Below are positions 12,533-20,288 of a stretch of 22,751 nt of DNA, in pieces (the first letter of the stretch is position 1; each line of letters starts with the position of its first letter). Below the pieces are notes generated by a model, which saw nothing but the letters and a program-made list of their open reading frames with translations, was not told where the DNA came from and ran no database searches. Source of the DNA: a virus; the IMG/VR virus record IMGVR_UViG_3300049810_000318, positions 1 to 22,751 of that record; one strand, given 5' to 3'. The position numbers and the translations under genes are program-made.

Positions 12533-13485
12533 TTCTTTTTCTTAATTTCTGCTTTGGTTAAATAGGAATAGTTATTTAGATAATCAGATTTCTTCCCATA
12601 CTTCCCATCTAACTCATCCCAACCATCCCAAATTTTCTGTGCCTTATCGAATTGTTCATACTTATCTTCTGATGGGGCATATCTATTTGGTCTTCCATCA
12701 TATGCAAATACAGATGCATCTCTTTCGTCTGCACCTCTTCCTAGATATCCTATTGACGCCTCGGGAAATGCAGTAATATATCCTGCAGGATTTATAAAAT
12801 GTAAAAACATATGATAACTATATTCACCTAAAAATTTGTCTCTCCAGTGAATTGCATTTGGCCCTTGATAAAGTAAAACATCTCCTACCTCTAATGAAAT
12901 TGGAGTTCCAACTCTTTCTCTATGTGGTAATTTTTGTGAAACACTTCCTAAGAATTCTACATCTGCACCTGCATTAACATAGTCTTTATCCTTCTGCACC
13001 CATATCTTCCATGGAGTATTATCATCAGATGCATAGTCTAAACATATAGTGCAAGATATTTCACATGATGGTCTATCGGTATGTGCTTTTAGAAATGCAC
13101 CTCTGTCATATTTTCTAGTATATGAATAGGTATCAACTAATTTAATATCAAATACATTATCTAAATTATCTCTCATCCACCTATGCAAAGCAACTGCAGG
13201 TGGAAAGTTATATGCACCAACAGATTTATTTAAAGTTTCTTGGGGTGAATCATGAATGATGTCGTCTTCTCTATGAAAGAAATGTTCATTGTGTTTTGGG
13301 TCTCTCTCTGATACTTTCCATGCATCCAATGTCATGTTAGTAATTTCTTTAGGAATAAAGTTCTTCAATACCACATACCCATCTTCTATAAACTTCAATG
13401 TAAGAGGTGATATTTTGCCTGGCATTTTTTCCGTCTCATCTTGATACTGAATTTTTTCAGTTCTATCCTTAAATGGCACAGGCAT
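12529..13485 (-). CDS. 2OG-Fe(II) oxygenase between nrdA and nrdB
   Basis: A 318-residue protein. It has YTRKYDRGAFLKAHTDRPS (122-140) with the metal pair H135 and D137. GDVLLYQGPNAIHW (201-214) gives the distal H213. The 2OG anchor is less clear (R215, or a residue near YHMFLHF). N- and C-terminal extensions make it longer than the other oxygenases here. The reaction is probably hydroxylation of an unknown substrate. From memory, similar genes occur beside nrd genes in marine phages. The ATG at 13485 has a perfect AGGAGG six bases ahead. It overlaps the nrdA end by 17 bp and nrdB by ATGA. Confidence 0.72.
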   Translation of the reverse strand: MPVPFKDRTEKIQYQDETEKMPGKISPLTLKFIEDGYVVLKNFIPKEITNMTLDAWKVSERDPKHNEHFFHREDDIIHDSPQETLNKSVGAYNFPPAVALHRWMRDNLDNVFDIKLVDTYSYTRKYDRGAFLKAHTDRPSCEISCTICLDYASDDNTPWKIWVQKDKDYVNAGADVEFLGSVSQKLPHRERVGTPISLEVGDVLLYQGPNAIHWRDKFLGEYSYHMFLHFINPAGYITAFPEASIGYLGRGADERDASVFAYDGRPNRYAPSEDKYEQFDKAQKIWDGWDELDGKYGKKSDYLNNYSYLTKAEIKKKK

Positions 13486-15784
13486 CACAATCCTCCTCAT
13501 CATTTGGTGAATCCATCATTGGTGGAACATAATCATTCATTGCAGAGTTCTCATCTTTAACAACATCTTCTGTTTTACCATCCATAGTGTTTTGGTAATA
13601 TGATGTCTTCCAACCATATTTGTAAGTGTTCAATAAGTCTTTTGCCATGATTGATACTGGAACTTCTCCGTTATCATAATTCTCGGGATTGTATGACCAG
13701 TTTCCACTAATTGCTTGGTCAAAGAACTTCTGCATCACTGCAACTATTTTGATGTATCCATCATTGTCTTCCATGTCCCATAGTAATGTATAAGAGTTTT
13801 TTAACATAGAATATTGTGGAACTACCTGTTTAAGTGTTCCTTTTTTACTCTTCTTAACACTAAGGTAGTCTCTTGGTGGTTCTATCCCATTCGTTGCATT
13901 AGAGACGACTGAGGAGCTCTCTGACGGCATCTGTGCAGTCAATGTGGAGTGTCTTAGTCCATGTACTTTGATTCTAGTTCTAAGTTTATCCCAGTCACAT
14001 GTTAGTTTATTAGGAACAATTGTGTCGACATCTTTCTTATAGTGGTCTATTGGTAATAGTCCTTTTGCATACTTAGTTCTATCGAAGTAATCACATGCAC
14101 CTTTCTCTGATGCAATTTGATTAGATGCACATAGTAAATGATATTGAAACTGTTCTGTTAAGTCATGCACCAATTTATGTGCTTCGGGGTCATTGTACTT
14201 CACCTTATTCTTTGCAAGGAAATGTGCAAGACCGATGTAACCAATACCCAATGACCTACGTGCAAGTGTTGACCTCTTGGCTGCTTCTACTGGATACTCT
14301 TGGAAATCAATTAGTTCTTCCAAACCTCTGACTGCAAGGTCACATAAACTCTGTAACTCTTCCATCTTAATAATACCTACATTGATTGCAGATAAGATAC
14401 ATAGTGCAATTTCACCTTTACCATCAATGTGGTTGATAGGGTCTGTTGGTAATGTAATCTCTTGACATAGGTTACTCATGTTGACCTTATCTAAGAATGA
14501 ACTATGAGAATTAGAATGGTCTATATTCATAATATAGATTCTACCAGTCTCTGCTCTTTCTTTTAGGATATCAGTAAATAATTCTCTTGCACTTATTTTG
14601 GTCTTAGGTATAGAAGTTGCACGTTCATATTTCTCATAGAGTTCATCAAACTCGGGTGTTCCGAATGCCTCATATAGTCCATCTACCTCATGTGGACTGA
14701 ACAATGTTATGTCTTCGTTGTTTAAAAATCTCTTGTAGAACAGTTCTGATATCTGAATAGAGTAATCTAATTTTCTGACTCTGTTATCTTCTGTTCCTTT
14801 GTTGTTCTTTAACACTATGATATCTTCTATCTCTTGATGCCAGATAGGAAAATGAACAGTTGCACTTCCTCCCCTCACTCCGTTTTGAGTACAACATCTA
14901 ACAGTTGTTTCAAACTTCTTAAGGAATGGAATGACACCAGTGTGTTGAACCTCTCCACCTCTAATCTTAGAACCTAGTCCTCTAATACGACCTGCATTGA
15001 TTCCTATACCTGCTCTTTGTGCAACATATCTTCCAATTGCCATGTCTGAACTGAAAATTGAATCTAATGAATCATCAGAGTCAACGAGAACACATGATGC
15101 AAATTGTCTTAATGGTGTTCTGACCCCTGCCATGATTGGTGTTGGGATATTGATTTTATATGTTGAGATTGCATCATAGTATTTTTTAACATATTCTAGT
15201 CTACTCTCTTTATCATAATTTCTAAACAATGTCATTGCAATTAACATGTACATGAATTGTGGTGTCTCAAACACCTCTCCATTACTTCTGTCTTGCACTA
15301 GGTACTTGTCTACTATTTGCTGTAGTCCTGCATATGTGAAGTCTAAGTCTCTGTTGTGTCTTATGTATTTGTTGCACTGGTCTATCTCATCTTTAGTGTA
15401 GATGTTTAAGATACTAGAATCGTATACATTTCTATTGATGTTTCTTTCTATGATATCATAAAGTGGTGGATAAATTGTTGAGTCTTTCCACTTGGTATTG
15501 AATACTTGTTTCTGTATTCCAAACAGTAATAGTCTGGCTGCAACGAATTGGTAATTAGGATTCTCTAGTGATATCAAATCACTTGCAGATTTAACTAAAA
15601 TCTTTTGGATGTCTGTTGTGGTAATTCCATCATAGAACTGTAATCCACTATTCATTTCAACTAATGATTCTGATACACCTGTAATTCCTTTACATGCTTT
15701 CTCTACCATTCTATGAATCTTCTCTAAGTTTATCTCTACCTTAGAACCATCTGATTTAATTACTTGTATTGTTGTCTGACTCAT
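13469..15784 (-). CDS. nrdA: Ribonucleotide reductase class Ia, alpha subunit
   Basis: A 771-residue NrdA. The redox pair C231 (FASCVLVD) and C462 (ALCILSA) is present, as is the thiyl-radical site N438, C440, E442 (SNLCQEITLPT). The tyrosine pair of the radical path lies in SYYQNT near the C-terminus, which ends CDACAI with the cysteines that accept electrons from glutaredoxin. The N-terminus (IKSDGSKVEINLEKIHRMV) looks like an ATP-cone, so dATP feedback is possible. The start overlaps the primase stop as ATGA. A perfect sigma-70 promoter inside the primase gene gives it independent expression. The length is near that of the E. coli enzyme. Confidence 0.96.
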   Translation of the reverse strand: MSQTTIQVIKSDGSKVEINLEKIHRMVEKACKGITGVSESLVEMNSGLQFYDGITTTDIQKILVKSASDLISLENPNYQFVAARLLLFGIQKQVFNTKWKDSTIYPPLYDIIERNINRNVYDSSILNIYTKDEIDQCNKYIRHNRDLDFTYAGLQQIVDKYLVQDRSNGEVFETPQFMYMLIAMTLFRNYDKESRLEYVKKYYDAISTYKINIPTPIMAGVRTPLRQFASCVLVDSDDSLDSIFSSDMAIGRYVAQRAGIGINAGRIRGLGSKIRGGEVQHTGVIPFLKKFETTVRCCTQNGVRGGSATVHFPIWHQEIEDIIVLKNNKGTEDNRVRKLDYSIQISELFYKRFLNNEDITLFSPHEVDGLYEAFGTPEFDELYEKYERATSIPKTKISARELFTDILKERAETGRIYIMNIDHSNSHSSFLDKVNMSNLCQEITLPTDPINHIDGKGEIALCILSAINVGIIKMEELQSLCDLAVRGLEELIDFQEYPVEAAKRSTLARRSLGIGYIGLAHFLAKNKVKYNDPEAHKLVHDLTEQFQYHLLCASNQIASEKGACDYFDRTKYAKGLLPIDHYKKDVDTIVPNKLTCDWDKLRTRIKVHGLRHSTLTAQMPSESSSVVSNATNGIEPPRDYLSVKKSKKGTLKQVVPQYSMLKNSYTLLWDMEDNDGYIKIVAVMQKFFDQAISGNWSYNPENYDNGEVPVSIMAKDLLNTYKYGWKTSYYQNTMDGKTEDVVKDENSAMNDYVPPMMDSPNDEEDCDACAI

Positions 15785-16827
15785 ATCTTTTTGTATTCCT
15801 GTAATTTAAGTTTAGCACTTAGACCATCGGTTGTGCATTCATCAATTATACTCTTAACTTCTTGTTCTGTCAATCCATTAAGAATCATTTCATTGATATC
15901 TTTGTAAGCATCAACTCTTCTATCGTTCCATACACATACCGAATATCCAAGGTCTATTACCTCGTCTATCTTTTTTAGTATTTCTTTGTTTCTTGGTTCA
16001 TTATCAAATATGAGTACCGAACTATCTTTTATCGTCTCGTCAATTTTTTTGAAATCACTACCTGCAACTGCAATAGAATTGGGTAGGAATAAACTATCTA
16101 TCGGCCCTTCAGTCACATAGATTGTTTTAGTTCTGTCCACTTTATTAAGATTAAAGATGAGTGGCAAATCATCTCTGAATCTCATAGTTAAGTATCTTAG
16201 TGGTGAGTCATTTATTGCTCTTCCACTGATTCCTATGAGTTCACCATCCTCACTGAAGAATGGTAATATGATTCTTGGGTCGTTTCCAAGAACTCGGTCT
16301 TTGTATTTAGAAGATAAAAGGCTTAAAGATTGTGGATGTTCTGTATACCATAACTCATTGAAATGTACTTTGGGTATCTTTCTGTCTTCTAGATATTTCT
16401 TTGCAACTGCAACTTCGTTGCATGGTTTCATTAGAAATTTTAGGTTTTCAACAGTCATAATATCTTTTGTATTTATCTCTGTTTTGGGTGTAAATTTAAA
16501 AGTGTTTGCAGATGGCATCTTATGTCCACTTGCATGGTTCTTAGGTTTACGACCACTTTCCTTTAACCACTCCTTTACATATTCTTTATGAATAACAGGG
16601 AAATGGTCTTTGATAAAGTTTACGGATGATGTGGATTTACCACAATTATGACACTTATAGATAAAGGACTGTTCCACTGCAAAGTGGTATCCACGTGCTT
16701 TGTAAGTGTTTTTTGATGAGTCTCCACAATAGAGACAACGGTGATTAAGGGTAGTATCCCCTTTCCATTTTGCCATGTCCAACGAGGACACGACCATACT
16801 CAAGTATTTTCGTTCTAACCATAACAT
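15781..16827 (-). CDS. 61: DNA primase, T4 gp61 type
   Basis: A 348-residue DnaG-type primase. The N-terminal zinc-binding region has CLYCGDS and CHNCGKS with KARGY between. The TOPRIM core follows as VTEGPIDSLFL, LIFDNEPRNK and VWNDRRVDAYKDINEM. The order and sequences match T4 gp61, which makes RNA primers with the gp41 helicase. The ATG at 16827 lies seven bases after a TATAAT box, so it is likely translated from a leaderless message. Another ATG three codons earlier (16836) falls within the -10 box itself. No Shine-Dalgarno precedes either. Confidence 0.92.
   Translation of the reverse strand: MLWLERKYLSMVVSSLDMAKWKGDTTLNHRCLYCGDSSKNTYKARGYHFAVEQSFIYKCHNCGKSTSSVNFIKDHFPVIHKEYVKEWLKESGRKPKNHASGHKMPSANTFKFTPKTEINTKDIMTVENLKFLMKPCNEVAVAKKYLEDRKIPKVHFNELWYTEHPQSLSLLSSKYKDRVLGNDPRIILPFFSEDGELIGISGRAINDSPLRYLTMRFRDDLPLIFNLNKVDRTKTIYVTEGPIDSLFLPNSIAVAGSDFKKIDETIKDSSVLIFDNEPRNKEILKKIDEVIDLGYSVCVWNDRRVDAYKDINEMILNGLTEQEVKSIIDECTTDGLSAKLKLQEYKKI
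15845..15873 (-). promoter_or_regulatory. Perfect consensus sigma-70 promoter for nrdA, inside the primase gene
   Basis: TTGACA (15868-15873), a 17-nt spacer and TATAAT (15845-15850), all twelve consensus bases matching at ideal spacing. It lies in the last part of the primase coding sequence. The predicted start near 15838 gives a leader of about 54 nt before nrdA at 15784. Confidence 0.7.
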
Positions 16828-16857
16828 TAGTACCATTATACACGATACTAATGTTAT
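16821..16857. repeat. Perfect 12-bp inverted repeat, probable operator
   Basis: ATAACATTAGTA (16821-16832) and TACTAATGTTAT (16846-16857) are exact reverse complements separated by 13 bp that contain the TATAAT box. One arm covers the promoter spacer and the other the transcription start and first codons. A dimeric repressor bound here would block RNA polymerase. Confidence 0.7.
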
Positions 16858-16863
16858 TTACAA
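16835..16863 (-). promoter_or_regulatory. Primase promoter with -10 box in an inverted repeat
   Basis: Perfect TATAAT (16835-16840) with TTGTAA (16858-16863, four of six) 17 nt upstream. The expected start coincides with the ATG at 16827. The -10 box lies in the central gap of the inverted repeat at 16821-16857. Confidence 0.6.
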
Positions 16864-16874
16864 GGTGTTTTTAC

Positions 16875-17072
16875 TTATACTTGAGCATCAATTATTGCTT
16901 GAACAGCATCAAGTGCTGCTTGGTGGTCTACCATTGATGCATCATAATTAACCTTTGCACCATGGTCGTCTGCAAGTGTATCATAATCATCAGGTCTTGT
17001 TGGTGGATTATCAGTTAAGTGCTGTTTGATTTCAGCTGGTGATAAAGTACTTGTTACTTCTTCTCCTGTCAT
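16875..17072 (-). CDS. Small acidic protein, 65 aa
   Basis: Not recognised. It is an acidic, mostly helical protein starting MTGEEVTSTLSPAEIKQHLT, with NPPTRPDDYDTLADDHGAKV in the middle. No cysteine, signal or membrane span is present. A strong AGGAG lies seven bases before the ATG. A GATAAATA element at 17108-17115 could be its late-type promoter. It lies between the coiled-coil membrane protein and the primase promoter. Confidence 0.65.
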   Translation of the reverse strand: MTGEEVTSTLSPAEIKQHLTDNPPTRPDDYDTLADDHGAKVNYDASMVDHQAALDAVQAIIDAQV

Positions 17073-17106
17073 GTTATTCTCCTAAATTTAGATTGTTGTT
17101 AACCAT

Positions 17107-18294
17107 TTATTTATCTGTTTCTACTGTCTGTACTCTCTTTTTTGGTACTTGTAAAACATATCTTTGTTCAATTACTGGTGGTTTTTTTTCTTCAATAATT
17201 TCCTTCTGCTTTGTCATCATTGCAAGTGACGACACTAGTAGTAACACTGCAAGTGGGTCAAACACAAAGATTAACATGAATATCACCCATCTAACTGCAT
17301 TGTCAAGATACTTGACACTGTCTTCCTGTCCGTATATTATCTCTGCAATATACTTGATTGGGCCGACTTCTCTTTCTAAGTTGAGTATGACCTGTTCTGA
17401 ATCAAACTTCTCTAACTTAAGTTCATCTATTGTATCATAAGATTGGTCAATCAACAAGTTGAATTCATCAGTTTTTTTAATTAGGTCATCTACATCTCCC
17501 GTGGATGACTGTTGTAAACTCTTTATCTCTATGTTTGCAGTGTCAATAGTGTCTTGTGCATTTTGTCTATATTTGTCTATGTTACTCTGTTGTTCTGCAA
17601 TGTCATCTCTTATCTGTTCTCTCTGACTTTTCTGTTGTTCGAACAAAGTGTTTGCTTGTGAAACATAGTCAATGGTTTCTGTCTCTGCACCACCCAATAG
17701 ACCACCCTCATCAGTAGTGATGACCTCTACTCCTTTTTTCCTTAGTTCATTGACTGCAGTGTCAAGTGTCGTGAGTTGTCCTCTAAGGGATTCTATTTGT
17801 CCCTTTGCATAGTCTATATCACCTTGCACCCTATCCCATGCACCATCTCTAATAGTTTCTTGTTGTTTGATAGACTCTGATACATCTATCTTAGAACCAC
17901 CCAGTGATGATATTCTTTCTTCATATGTTGTTATCTTATTCTGTTCTCTGAATATTTGATTATCAATACGAGTGACCACTGATTGTGCTTGTGCAGTATC
18001 ACCTGTTTGTTCTGAATGTGCTTTGGATAGATATCCGAATATACCTAATGATGTAATCAACATTAACACTATAACACTGAACACTAGGTAATACTTAAAG
18101 TAGTTGAGTCTTTCCCAAAAGAGATGTAGGTAGGCAGCACTGACAATCTTACCGAACTCTAATGCACCTGCCATGATGACGATACCCATAAATGCACCTG
18201 CAAATATAGTTGCAAGTCCTAATACAGAAAAGTATGCAGCAATCGATGCGATTCCTATAGACGTAACTAATGCCAAGTAATTCAAATATTTCAT
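17107..18294 (-). CDS. Membrane protein with long coiled coil, 395 aa
   Basis: A 395-residue protein with three N-terminal membrane spans (about 3-25, 27-47 and 67-90). A long soluble Gln- and Asp-rich coiled-coil region (about 95-310) follows, then a last hydrophobic segment (VRWVIFMLIFVFDPLAVLLL) and a basic tail. Proteins of this build occur in T4-like cyanophages, from memory, with no known function. It would sit in the host inner membrane or be carried in the virion. There is no clear ribosome binding site before the ATG at 18294, and the preceding stop is five bases upstream. Confidence 0.7.
   Translation of the reverse strand: MKYLNYLALVTSIGIASIAAYFSVLGLATIFAGAFMGIVIMAGALEFGKIVSAAYLHLFWERLNYFKYYLVFSVIVLMLITSLGIFGYLSKAHSEQTGDTAQAQSVVTRIDNQIFREQNKITTYEERISSLGGSKIDVSESIKQQETIRDGAWDRVQGDIDYAKGQIESLRGQLTTLDTAVNELRKKGVEVITTDEGGLLGGAETETIDYVSQANTLFEQQKSQREQIRDDIAEQQSNIDKYRQNAQDTIDTANIEIKSLQQSSTGDVDDLIKKTDEFNLLIDQSYDTIDELKLEKFDSEQVILNLEREVGPIKYIAEIIYGQEDSVKYLDNAVRWVIFMLIFVFDPLAVLLLVSSLAMMTKQKEIIEEKKPPVIEQRYVLQVPKKRVQTVETDK
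17108..17115 (-). promoter_or_regulatory. Candidate late-type promoter (GATAAATA)
   Basis: GATAAATA on the minus strand matches seven of eight bases of the T4 late promoter TATAAATA. It lies about 36 bases upstream of the 65-aa gene, over the stop codon of the gene before it. Confidence 0.35.
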
Positions 18295-18298
18295 AATG

Positions 18299-19057
18299 TT
18301 AAAATCGTTTTAATAACGGGTCATTCTTTTTTTTCTTTTTTCTTATATGTCCAACTGAAGTATCTGTTGCAGTTGATACACCTGTTGCATTCATAGGTGC
18401 ATCTTCTGTCAATTCATCCGTTTTAAAAAACTCTACAAGTTTATCTGCAATCTCATATGCAATAAACTTATCTGAAGGGTAATGTACTCCTGCATTTATT
18501 CTTCCCTCTGCACTCATATCAGCTGCTTTTAGAAGGTGTTTCTTTTGTGCTGGATACTTCTCTCCATAATAATGTGCAACCATTCGTGCCTGTAATGCAT
18601 GATTAGATGGATAAGAAGGTGAACCTGTTGTTTCATACTTTTCGTAACTAAACTTATCCATTCCTAGTGCCTCTGCAACTTGGTGTGGTCTTGGTCGGTT
18701 AAACTTATTCTTGTAATATCTACCAATATGTTTAGCAGCAAATGTAATTTTTTCTATATCCTTTGGGTTATATTCTAAGTCCTGTCCATCTAAAAACTCT
18801 CTAATATAATATGTGGTTGAATCATTAGTATTAATATAAACCATCTTATCAAAATCTGATAACATCTCTCTTCTGTCAATTATCTCATTGAGTTCTTGTA
18901 TAGTTGTTCTTGAACTATTTTTAGGTGGTAGTGGTACTTCCATGTCCATCCAACCATCATCGAAAAGTTTATCACATTCCTTTTTGTTAAACTTCTTAGG
19001 TGGATTCTCTGAATAGATTAATTTATCTACGTTAAGTCTTGCTTCAATAAACATCAT
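18299..19057 (-). CDS. PAP2-family phosphatase, soluble
   Basis: A 252-residue protein with the three phosphatase motifs of the PAP2/haloperoxidase superfamily. K116-x6-R123-P124 is motif one, PSNH (150-153) motif two and R186-x5-H192-x3-D196 (GRINAGVHYPSD) motif three. These bind phosphate and form a phospho-histidine intermediate. There are no membrane spans, so it resembles bacterial class A acid phosphatases without a signal peptide. The substrate is unknown. The C-terminus is a Lys-rich tail (RKKKKKNDPLLKRF). The ATG overlaps the end of the 187-aa gene by 14 bp. Confidence 0.75.
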   Translation of the reverse strand: MMFIEARLNVDKLIYSENPPKKFNKKECDKLFDDGWMDMEVPLPPKNSSRTTIQELNEIIDRREMLSDFDKMVYINTNDSTTYYIREFLDGQDLEYNPKDIEKITFAAKHIGRYYKNKFNRPRPHQVAEALGMDKFSYEKYETTGSPSYPSNHALQARMVAHYYGEKYPAQKKHLLKAADMSAEGRINAGVHYPSDKFIAYEIADKLVEFFKTDELTEDAPMNATGVSTATDTSVGHIRKKKKKNDPLLKRF

Positions 19058-19607
19058 CTGCAGTTACCAATACTCTGTCTTCTCCAATGAACCCAATGTA
19101 ACATGTTATTCCAAACACTTTACTATGTTCTTGTAAGATAGACACTTGTGTTTTTTCGGGATAGATAGTGTCGTTCTGTTCTTTTAATTGTCTTCTCAAA
19201 CGATATGTATGATTAACTTCAATATCTCCCACTTCCATTGCTTCTGTTAACATCTCCGTTATCAGTAAGTCTTCATTTTTTAAGTGGTGGTAGAACTTCT
19301 CACATAGTTCTTCCATTTGGTCTTCTTTTAAATTAGTATGTTCTTTTAGTAATAGAAGTGCAACAGCATATGATGCAAATGCAGTTTTACCGAATGGAAT
19401 TTTGTTAATGATTCTTTTAAGGTTAAAGACCAACCTATGAAGTAAATCGAATGAATCCTTTTCTTCTGAAGTCTCAACATCTTTGGATTTGATACGATTT
19501 CCGTTCTTATCAATGATTCCAAGTTTATATGCTTTGAAGTTCTCCCACTTTGTAGTAAGGAGTTTAAGGATTCTAAAAACTATTAATGTGTCTACTATTC
19601 TTGGCAT
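19044..19607 (-). CDS. Conserved T4-like phage protein, 187 aa
   Basis: No assigned function. The N-terminal part, LIVFRILKLLTTKWENFKAY then LGIIDKNG and FNLKRIINKIPFGKTAFASY, resembles a conserved protein of T4-like phages such as cyanophages and vibriophages, from memory, possibly virion associated. It is mostly helical and basic. The ATG at 19607 has no Shine-Dalgarno. A CTAAATA element ends five bases upstream, and an AT-centred palindrome lies directly before that, between this gene and the tRNA genes. Confidence 0.65.
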   Translation of the reverse strand: MPRIVDTLIVFRILKLLTTKWENFKAYKLGIIDKNGNRIKSKDVETSEEKDSFDLLHRLVFNLKRIINKIPFGKTAFASYAVALLLLKEHTNLKEDQMEELCEKFYHHLKNEDLLITEMLTEAMEVGDIEVNHTYRLRRQLKEQNDTIYPEKTQVSILQEHSKVFGITCYIGFIGEDRVLVTADDVY

Positions 19608-19612
19608 ACAAC

Positions 19613-19634
19613 TATTTAGGTCTTTTAAAAGACC
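19613..19634 (-). promoter_or_regulatory. CTAAATA motif beside a 16-bp palindrome
   Basis: GGTCTTTTAAAAGACC (19619-19634) is a perfect palindrome that can fold as a 6-bp hairpin with a TTAA loop. On the minus strand it runs straight into CTAAATA (19613-19619), and five bases later comes the ATG at 19607. It could be a late promoter with an operator, or a processing hairpin after the tRNAs. No T-run follows, so it is a poor terminator. Confidence 0.45.
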
Positions 19635-19638
19635 AATA

Positions 19639-19728
19639 TGGCGGAAGATGAAGGATTCGAACCCTCGATACCCGTGAAGGTATGCTTGATTTCAAGTCAA
19701 GTGCATTCAACCACTCTGCCAATCTTCC
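19639..19728 (-). tRNA. tRNA-Ser (UGA)
   Basis: A 90-nt tRNA. The acceptor arms are GGAAGAT and ATCTTCC with discriminator G and an encoded CCA. The anticodon loop CTTGAAA sits between CTTGA and TCAAG, giving anticodon TGA. A long variable arm (CATACC to GGTATC) and a T-loop TTCGAAT are present. It reads UCA codons and is the last of three clustered tRNAs. Confidence 0.95.
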
Positions 19729-19735
19729 GAAAACG

Positions 19736-19811
19736 TGGTGGAGTTAGAGGGAATCGAACCCACGACCTACTGATTGCAAACCAGTCGCTCTCCCTACTGA
19801 GCTATAACCCC
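19736..19811 (-). tRNA. tRNA-Ala (UGC)
   Basis: A 76-nt tRNA. The acceptor is GGGGTTA and TAACTCC, discriminator A, with encoded CCA. The anticodon loop TTTGCAA between ACTGG and TCAGT gives anticodon TGC. It is close to bacterial tRNA-Ala(UGC) in the D-arm (AGCTCAGTAGGGAGAGC). It reads GCA, the commonest Ala codon by eye in neighbouring genes. Confidence 0.95.
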
Positions 19812-19821
19812 ACGGTTAAAA

Positions 19822-19897
19822 TGGTGCTGATTGTCGGAATCGAACTGACGACCTACTGATTACAAATCAGTTGCTCTACCTACTGAGCTAAACCAGC
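19822..19897 (-). tRNA. tRNA-Thr (UGU)
   Basis: A 76-nt tRNA. The acceptor is GCTGGTT and AATCAGC, discriminator A, with encoded CCA. The anticodon loop TTTGTAA between ACTGA and TCAGT gives anticodon TGT. It starts two bases after the stop of the 123-aa gene, so it is probably cut from a shared transcript. It reads ACA codons. Confidence 0.95.
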
Positions 19898-19899
19898 TT

Positions 19900-20271
19900 T
19901 TATAATTCTCTTAGTCTCCTTGCAAGTGCATCGTCAACGGGAATTTCTACTTCAAAATTCTCCTCAACATATCCTAAGTATAACAACATTGTTTTTATTG
20001 ATGCCCAATATTTATCATCTTTAATCTTAAATCTCAACATTCTCATTGATGCATCATATCCGAATACATTGAATATGGTGATGGTGTGATTTAACATAAG
20101 ACGTTCTCTCATTTCTCCACTCTCATGGTATCTATGAAGTAATCGTTTTAAGTATCGGAATCTACGAAGGTCTTCTTGGAAGTCCTCAACACTCTCACAT
20201 TGAGGGTCATCGTAATGATGTAATGCATACGCATTAAAATTTTTTGTTGTTATTTTATCAAATAAACCCAT
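19900..20271 (-). CDS. Conserved T4-like phage protein, 123 aa
   Basis: A basic helical protein containing EDLRRFRYLKRLLHRYHESG, RERLMLNHTITIFNVFG and a C-terminal YLGYVEENFEVEIP. From memory it matches a family of about 120 residues found in most marine T4-like phages, of unknown function. It is the only protein gene directly ahead of the tRNAs. An inverted repeat with a TAAATA motif in its loop lies about 20 bases upstream. There is no good Shine-Dalgarno before the ATG. Confidence 0.72.
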   Translation of the reverse strand: MGLFDKITTKNFNAYALHHYDDPQCESVEDFQEDLRRFRYLKRLLHRYHESGEMRERLMLNHTITIFNVFGYDASMRMLRFKIKDDKYWASIKTMLLYLGYVEENFEVEIPVDDALARRLREL

Positions 20272-20288
20272 AATATAATAAAGATGTT

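Noticed and set aside
459-13485. TET/JBP-type DNA base dioxygenases among the 2OG oxygenases
   Set aside because: The motif layouts fit PF13759-, DUF6445- and P4H-like families. No TET/JBP signature or DNA methyltransferase or glycosyltransferase partner is visible.
13469-15784. Intein or intron in nrdA, common in phage nrd genes
   Set aside because: The frame is continuous at the normal length and all catalytic motifs are in normal spacing.
17039-17440. Plus-strand ORF of 133 codons with hydrophobic stretches
   Set aside because: It is opposite the coiled-coil membrane protein and the small acidic protein, and no initiation signal is present.
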